DNA of 64,000 nucleotides from Cyrtodaria siliqua (Eukaryota > Mollusca > Bivalvia > Adapedonta > Hiatellidae). The notes under the pieces were generated by a model, which ran no database searches, was not told the DNA's origin, and saw nothing but the letters and a program-made list of their open reading frames with translations. The position numbers and the translations under genes were made by a program. Below are positions 53,901-62,900 of this stretch, piece after piece (the first letter of the stretch is position 1; every line of letters begins with the position of its first letter). Location of the stretch: the NCBI GenBank assembly GCA_037043455.1, contig JAWPHD010005118.1, positions 106,390 through 170,389 of the forward strand, read 5' to 3'.

Positions 53901-56900
53901 TTAACTGCCCCTCATATATGTTACTTACTAACTGCCCCTCTTAGCTGTTACTTACTAACTGCCCCTCATAGATGCTACTTATTAACTGCCCCTCATAGAT
54001 GCTACTTATTAACTGCCCCTCATAGATGTTACTTATTAACTGCCCCTCATATATGTCACTTACTAACTGCCCCTCATAGATGCTACTTATTAACTGCCCC
54101 TCGTCGATGTTACTTATTAACTGCCCCTCATAGATGTTACTTATTAACTGCCCGTCATAGATGTTACTTATTAACTGCCCCTCATAGATGTTACTTATTA
54201 ACTGCCCCTCATAGATGTTACTTATTAACTGCCCCTCGTAGATGTTACTTGTTAACTTTCCTTAGTAGATGTTACTTATTAACTGCCCCTCGTCGATGTT
54301 ACTTATTAACTGCCCCTCATAGATGTTACTTATTAACTGCCCCTCATAGATATTACTTATTAACTGCCCCTCGTCGATGTTACTTATTAACTGCCCCTCA
54401 TAGATGTTACTTAGTATCTGCCCCTCATAGATATTACTTATTTACTGCCCCTCGTCGATGTTACTTATTAACTGCCCCTCATAGATGTTACTTATTAATT
54501 AGCTGCCCCTCATAGATATTACTTATTAACTGCCCCTCATAGATATTACTTATTAACTGCCCCTCATAGATGTTACTTGTTAACTTTCCTTAGTAGCTGT
54601 TACTTATTAACTGCCCCTCGTCGATGTTACTTATTAACTGCCCCTCATAGATGTTACTTATTAACTGCCCGTCGTAGATGTTACTTATTAACTGCCCCTC
54701 GTAGATGTTACTTGTTTACTTTCCTTAGTAGATGTTACTTATTAACTGCCCGTCATAGAAGTTACTTCTTAACTGCCCCTCTAGGATGTTACTTATTAAC
54801 TGTCCCTCATAGATTTACTTATTAACTGCCTGTCATAGATGTTACTTCTTAACTGCCCCTCGTGGATGTTACATATTAACTGTCCCTCGTAGATGTTACT
54901 TGTTAACTGTCCTTAGTAGATGTAACTTATTAACTGCCCCTCATAGATGTTACTTATTAACTGCCCCTCATAGATGTTACTTATTAACTGTCTCTCTTAG
55001 ACCTTACTTATTAACTATCCCTCGTAGATGTTACTTGTTAACTGTCTCTCTTAAACCTTACTTATTAACTTCCCCTTGTAGATGTTACTTATTAACTGTC
55101 CCTTGTAGATGTTACTTATTAACGGCCCCTCATAAATGTTACTTAATAACTGCCCCTCATAGATGTTACTTATTAACTGCCCCTCGTATATGTTACTTGT
55201 TAACTGTCTCTCTTAAACCTTACTTATTAACTGCCCCTTGTAAATGTTACTTATTAAGTGTCCCTTGTAGATGTTACTTGTTAACCGTATCTCTTAAACC
55301 TTACTTATTAACTGTCCCTCGTATATGTTACTTGTTAACTGTCTCTCTTAAACCTTACTTATGAACGGCCCCTCATAGATGTTCCTTATTTATGGCCCCT
55401 CATAGACGTTACTTATTAACTGTCCGTCATATATGTTACTATTAACGGCCCCTAGTAGATGTTACTTATTAAAGGCCTCTAGTGGATGTTACTTATTAAA
55501 TGCCCCTCATAGATGTTATTATTAAATGCCCCTCATAAATTAACTTACTGACTTTCCCTCTTAGACGTTTTTTACGTCCCCTCATAGACGTTACTTATTA
55601 ACTGCCCCTCATAGATGTTACTTATTAACTGCCCCATGTAGATGTTACTTGTTAACTGTCTCTCTTAGACCTTACTTATTAACGGTCCCTCATAGACGTT
55701 ACTTATTAACTGCCCCTCAGAGATGTTACTTATTAACTGCCCAATGTAGAGTGTTACTTGTTAACTGTCTCTCTTAGACCTTACTTATTAACGGTCCCTC
55801 ATAGATGTCACTTATTGACTGCCTCTCATAGATGTTACTTATTAACGGCCCCTCATAAATGTTACTTAATAACTGCCCCTCGTATATGTCACTTATTGAC
55901 TGCCTCTCATAGATGTTACTTATTAACTGCCCCTCATATATGTTACTTGTTAACTGTCTCTCTTAAACCTTACTTATTAATGGCCCCTCATAGATGTTAC
56001 TTAATAACTGCCCCTCATAGATGTTACTTATTAACTACCCTCGTAGATAATACTTATTGACTGCCCCTCATAGATGTTACTTATTGACTGCCCCTCATAG
56101 ACGTTACTTATTTACCCCCTCATAGATTGTACTTATTAACTGCTCCTCATAGATGTTACTTATTAACTACCCCTCATAGATGTTACTTATTAACTACCCC
56201 TCATAGACGTTACTTATTAACTACCCCTCATAGATGTTACTTATTAACTGCCCCTCATAGATGTTACTTATTAACTGCCCCTCGTAGATGTTACTTATTA
56301 ACTGCCCCTCGTAGATGTTACTTGTTAACTGTCTCTCTTAAACCTTACTTATTAATGGCCCCTCACAGATGTTACTTAATAACTGCCCCTCATAGATGTT
56401 ACTTATTAACTACCCTCGTAGATGTTACTTATTGACTGCCCCACGTAGATGTTACTTATTGACTGCCCCTCATAGAGGTTACTTATTTACACCACCCCCA
56501 CCTCATAATTGTACTTATTAACTGCCCCTCATAGATGTTACTTATTAAATACCCCTCATAGACGTTACTTATTAACTACCCCTTATAGATGTTACTCATT
56601 AACTACCCCTCATAGACGTTACTTATTAACTACTCCTCATACATGTAACTTATTAACTACCCCTCATAGATGTTACTTATTAACTGCCCCCCATAGAAGT
56701 TATTTATTAACTACCCCTAGTAGATGTAACTTATTAACTGTCCCTCATGTTTACTGTACTTACGGTGTTAAACCTTTAACATTACAGCCAATATAACTGG
56801 TATTAACTGCGGGACTTGTCTGTACAAACTGGTTAATCTGAAATGACATAAGCATGATAAAGACAGAGTACAATAAGTTAGAATGAAACTGTGTTTTAAC

Positions 56901-59900
56901 AAGGCTGCATTTTTTAATGTTATCACTGACAGCTGAGTCTTGGCACTGATACCATACCTTAGCCAAGAGACATACCCATGTTTGCGTTAAATCATGCTCC
57001 CACGCATACATTCTTTGTTCTCACGCATTGTGAAAATGACTCTATAAGTAGTGGGTACTACTGTTTGATACTGATTGCCTCACTGTCTTGCCTCTTTACG
57101 TGAAGCTCTTCAGATATGTCAGAAGTGAGAATTTTGGTTTGTTCTGGTTTTGGTTTAATTTTATTCTTCGATCCAAGGATCTCCCAGTTTGTCCCATGTA
57201 ATCCTTATCTCAATTTTCAATTTTAATGTAGTAGACCACACCACCACCACCACCACACCACCACCACCACCACCACACCACCACCACCACCACCACACCA
57301 CCACCACCACCACCACACCACCACCACACCACTACCACCACCACCACCACACCACCACCACCACACCACCACCACCACCACCACACCACCACCACCACCA
57401 CCACACCACCACCACCACCACCACCACACCACCACCACCACACCACACCACCACCACCACACCACCACCACCACTACCACACCACCACCACCACCACCAC
57501 CACCACCACCACCACCACCACCACACCACCACACCACCACCACCACCACACCACCACCACACCACCACCACCACCACCACCACACCACCACCACACCACC
57601 ACCACCTGCACACCACCACACCACCACCACCACACCACCACCACCACACCACCACCACACCACCACCACCACACCACCACACCACCACCACCACCACCAC
57701 CACCACACCACCACCACCACCACACCACCACCACACCACCACCACCACACCACCACCACCACACCACCACCACCACACCACCACCACCACCACACCACCA
57801 CACCACCACCACACCACCACCACCACACCACCAGACCACACCACCTTTTTTTAAGAGAGTGTCTGTTTTGTCTTTAACTGATCTGCTGGGAGCTAAATGG
57901 TTCATTGCACATGTTCACACCGTGGTTTTTTATCTAGATGTAAATGGAGAGAGCCTTAAATGTTCATTCCTGTTGGTGACATATATCCTTTTTGTGTTGG
58001 TGCGCAATACCATCCCAATTCAATTCAACTGTCCACTCTGTGCCTCTGAGGCTCCCCTTATGTATGGCATACTGAAATTGGGCCCTTTGTTACTGTTATC
58101 CTTCTAAAGACTATTTTGAACATGTAAATCTGCTGACGAAGGCCTGCTTATCGTCAAAATATTCAGAACTAGTCAGAATTCCACTAGACGGGACAAAAAT
58201 GTGTTACTAGACGGGACTTTACCAACAGCACGATCCCAATATAGCGCCCACTTCACTTTGTAAAAGGGAGGTATAATAATGTAAGTTTTTGCTCTGAGTC
58301 GTGGTATTTATCTAGATACATTCAGTGACAGATATACATTATAAATAAAATATAACACTTACATCCGCGCAAAACGTCCTACTTAGATTCAAGAATTCTG
58401 TAGAATTCGGATTCAGGAGTTGAGATGTTATGTTCAGACCAATTGTCTCAAAGCTTATGCTAAATAGTTCTGAAATTATAGTATAGAACATGGAGTTAAT
58501 ATTAATATAGAACATGGAGTTCTATATATTTAAACATAAGTCTTTAAATGGACACAGTCATGACAATCTTGAAGTATAATGAATTCACATTTAAGACATT
58601 GATTTATTAATTTAGGATCATTTTTGCTTTAAATCTAAATAAAGGTTTAATTACTCCAAATCGGATGTGCTTACCTGGTGCATCCAAAATCAGACCACAG
58701 ACCTAATAACAAATAGACTGGACACTACGACTACACTGTCAAATCCAGTCACAAATTTAATTTTCTTTCCAATGATAGTAGTTTCCTTTTTTTACATTTA
58801 AAGCAAAAAATGGAGTTTGACGGAAAATGATGACATTTTTAACTTTAAACTTCTTTTTTATACAATTCTTATTTTGAAAATAAACATTAATTATTATTTT
58901 AATCCCATTTTGCTATTCACAATGAATCTTTTGAATGTACATCAGTGAATAAATGAGAGAAAAGATACAAGGAAAAGTTAAGGTGTCGTGTGATATTTTG
59001 GTTATTTCATTGGTTATGATAGGAAGTTTCCTATCTGTTTATTATCATGTCTGTGAGTAGACCTATATAAAAGACTGTAACAAGTAAGTGATATCTTGAA
59101 TGCTTCTCATCATGTTTTTGGCAGTTTTAGATGTAAAATTGCAAAACTGAAAGTAGACTGGGTATGCATGAGTGAGGAGCTGAGCAAATGTTGATATTTG
59201 TCCCAGCATTTGTAAATTTGATGAAAATACTTGTAAGTAACTAACCACCCTGTTTTCTTGTTGATTTTTAATAGCAGACATGTTTATCTTCATGAAGCTG
59301 TAAGGTCCCCAGTCTCCATATGAGGTGTGTGTGTTATACAGGTTTTTAAACGTGGTCAGATAAAATGGAAGGGTAATGGAGAAATCTTCAGTATAGTTAA
59401 GACTAAAATTAAATTACAATTTGGAAACATCAGTGTAGCTACTCACTGCTACACTTGACTGTGGGTACAACTTAGGGAGTATGTGAAACTGTGATGTAAC
59501 CAGTCACTGCTACACTTGACTATGGACACAACTTAGGGAGTATATGAAGCAGTGATGTAACCAGTCACTGCTACACTTGACTGTGGGTGCAACTTAGGGG
59601 TACACATTTGTTGAGATTTAATTTTAGGCTGGAAATATGTTCAAACTCTTCAAAAACATTTAGCATAGCGTTGTAACCTTTTTCAGATATGTAAACGCTA
59701 AATCTTCAGTGTAGTTAAGACTAAAATTAAATTACAATTTGGAAACATCAGTGTAGCTACTCACTGCTACACTTGACTGTGGGTACAACTTAGGGAGTAT
59801 GTGAAACAGTGATGTAACCAGTCGCTACTACACTTGACTGTGTGTACAACATAGGCAGTATGTGAAACGGTGATGTAACCAGTCACTGGTACACTTGACT

Positions 59901-62900
59901 GTGGGTACAACTTAGGGAGTATGTGAAACAGTGATGTAACCAGTCACTGGTACACTTGACTGTGGGTACAACTTAGGGAGTATGTGAAACAGTGATGTAA
60001 CCAGTCACTGCTACACTTGACTGCGGGTACAACTTAGGGAGTATGTGAAACAGTGATGTAACCAGTCACTGCTACACTTGACTGTGTGTACAACTTAGGG
60101 AGTATGTGAAACAGTGATGTAACCAGTCACTGCTACACTTGACTGCGGGTACAACTTAGGGAGTATGTGAAACAGTGATGTAACCAGTCACCGCTACACT
60201 TGACTGTGTGTACAACTTAGAGAGTATGTGAAACAGTGATGTAACCAGTCACTGCTACACTAGACTGTGGGCACAACTTAGAGAGTATGTGAAACAGTGA
60301 TGTAACCAGTCACTGCTACACTAGACTGTGGGCACAACTTAGGGAGTATGTGAAACAGTGATGTAACCAGTCACTGCTACACTAGACTGTGTGTACAACA
60401 TAGGGAGTATGTGAAACAGATGTAACCAGTCACTGCTACACTTGACTGTGTGTACAACATAGGGAGTATGTGAAACAGATGTAACCAGTCACTGCTACAC
60501 TTGACTGTGTGTACAACTTAGGGAGTATGTGAAACAGATGTAACCAGTCACCGCTACACTTGACTGTGTGTACAACTCAGGGAGTATGTGAAATAGATGT
60601 AACCAGTCACTGCTACACTTGACTGTGTGTACAACATAGGGAGTATGTGAAACAGATGTAACCAGTCACCGCTACACTTGACTGTGTGTACAACTCAGGG
60701 AGTATGTGAAATAGATGTAACCAGTCACTGCTACACTTGACTGTGTGTACAACATAGGGAGTATGTGAAACAGTGATGTAACCAGTCACTGCTACACTTG
60801 ACTGTGTGTACAACTTAGGGAGTATGTGAAACAGTGATGTAACCAGTCACTGCTACACTTGACTGTGTGTACAACTCAGGGAGTATGTGAAATAGATGTA
60901 ACCAGTCACCGCTACACTTGACTGTGGGTACACCTAAGGGAGTATGTGAAACAGTGGTGTAACCAGTCACCGCTACACTTGACTGTGTGTACAACTTAGA
61001 GAGTATGTGAAACAGTGATGTAACCAGTCACTGCTACACTTGACTGTGGGTACAACTTAGGGAGTATGTGAAACAGTGATGTAACCAGTCGCTGCTACAC
61101 TTGACTGTGGGTACAACTTAGAGAGTATGTGAAACAGTGATGTAACCAGTCACTGCTACACTTGACTGTGGGCACAACTTAGGGAGTATGTGAAACAGTG
61201 ATGTAACCAGTCACTGCTACACTTGACTGTGTGTACAACTTAGGGAGTATGTGAAACAGTGATGTAACCAGTCACTGCTACACTTGACTGTGGGCACAAC
61301 TTAGGGAGTATGTGAAACAGATGTAACCAGTCAATGCTACACTTGACTATGGACACAACTTAGGGAGTATATGAAGCAGTGATGTAACCAGTCACTGCTA
61401 CACTTGACTGTGGGTGCAACTTAGGGGTACACATTTGTTGAGATTTAATTTTAGGCTGGAAATATGTTCAAACTCTTCAAAAACATTTAGCATAGCGTTG
61501 TAACCTTTTTCAGATATGTAAACGCTACGTATGGATATTGAAAGTATTTCATTTGCTAAAATAAATATATGAGGGGAAAGTGGTCAGCCTTGTCGTACAC
61601 CTCTTCTTACATTAAGACTTCTGACATGTAACCATTGTTTGTAACAGCACTTTCTGCATCATTGTTAAATAATTTGATCTATTGTATAAACATAGGACCA
61701 AAGTTAAACAATTCTAAAACTGAGTATATATAAACGGAATGTTAGAAATCGACATATTTTTACCATTCTGACAAGTGAGGCCTGTCCATCTACTGGTGCA
61801 CTGGCAATTAAAAGAGCCTGGGATGTTGCTGCATGTGGCTCCATTCTGACATATACCCGTGGCACACTCGTCTACATCTGAAATACATCAAGGGCATATT
61901 TATATGACCACTGGCGTAGTAATAAAACACTTGACAGCATTACAGGAGTCCAACAAAAACTGTTACAAAATATTAGGTATGTGCAAGAGACATTGCGAAT
62001 TAATAATTCATAAAAAGTGTTTTTCTAAACCAAACAAAAAAAGAGAAACTTTGGCTGATACCGATGCTGAATATTTCTAAAGGACAATAATTAAAAAATA
62101 CACTGAAAATGCTAAAATATATTTTAATCATTGCCTAAAAGGTTTTCAACAGACAAATTTATTATTATGGAATGAAAATAAAACAATCGGAACCATGGAT
62201 TCATTTCAAACATTCCTAAAGCTGAAAGCAAGACTTTGGTGAACTCTATGTTTTGCCTTTTTATGACCATTGGCGTTTGTTCAAAAAAGTAAAATGCTGC
62301 AGTTTTTATAAAGGTACAGATATGTATTGTAACTTGATCCATCAGCAGCATTATTTATCAAAATCTTGATCCATCAGCATCACTTTTTATCAAAATCTTG
62401 ATCCATCAGCAGCAATTTATAGAAATTTTGATCCATCAGCAGCACTATTTATCAAAATATTGATCCATCAGCAGCACTTTTTATCAAAATCTTGATCCAT
62501 CAGCAGCATTTTATCAAAATCTTGATCCATCAGCAGCACTATTTATCAAGAGCTGCATCTACCTTGATCTTTACCCTTTATTAAGTATTTGCTGTCTTGT
62601 CCATAATATAAAATGCAGCGATTTTTTTCACCCTTTTGGAAATGGTACCAGCAGCCATTCAATTGGGACAATTTGTGTTGTTTTGCTTTAAATTAGGAAT
62701 TTTTTACTACCAAACAAAAGAATACTTTGCAAACACATTACCATGTATACATTCTCTTTAAGTATTTCATTACCCAAACCTAAAAGACTATCTTTGAAGT
62801 TTCACTCTAAACAAAATAAAATGTTTTTTTTTTTGTTTTTTTTTTTGTTGGGGGATTGAAATTTTTCAGTTTGGAAAAAAACATACTTTTTGCCATGGGG

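Noticed and set aside
57189..57905. His/Thr/Pro-rich and Trp/Gly/Val-rich ORFs
   Set aside because: Low-complexity CCA microsatellite.
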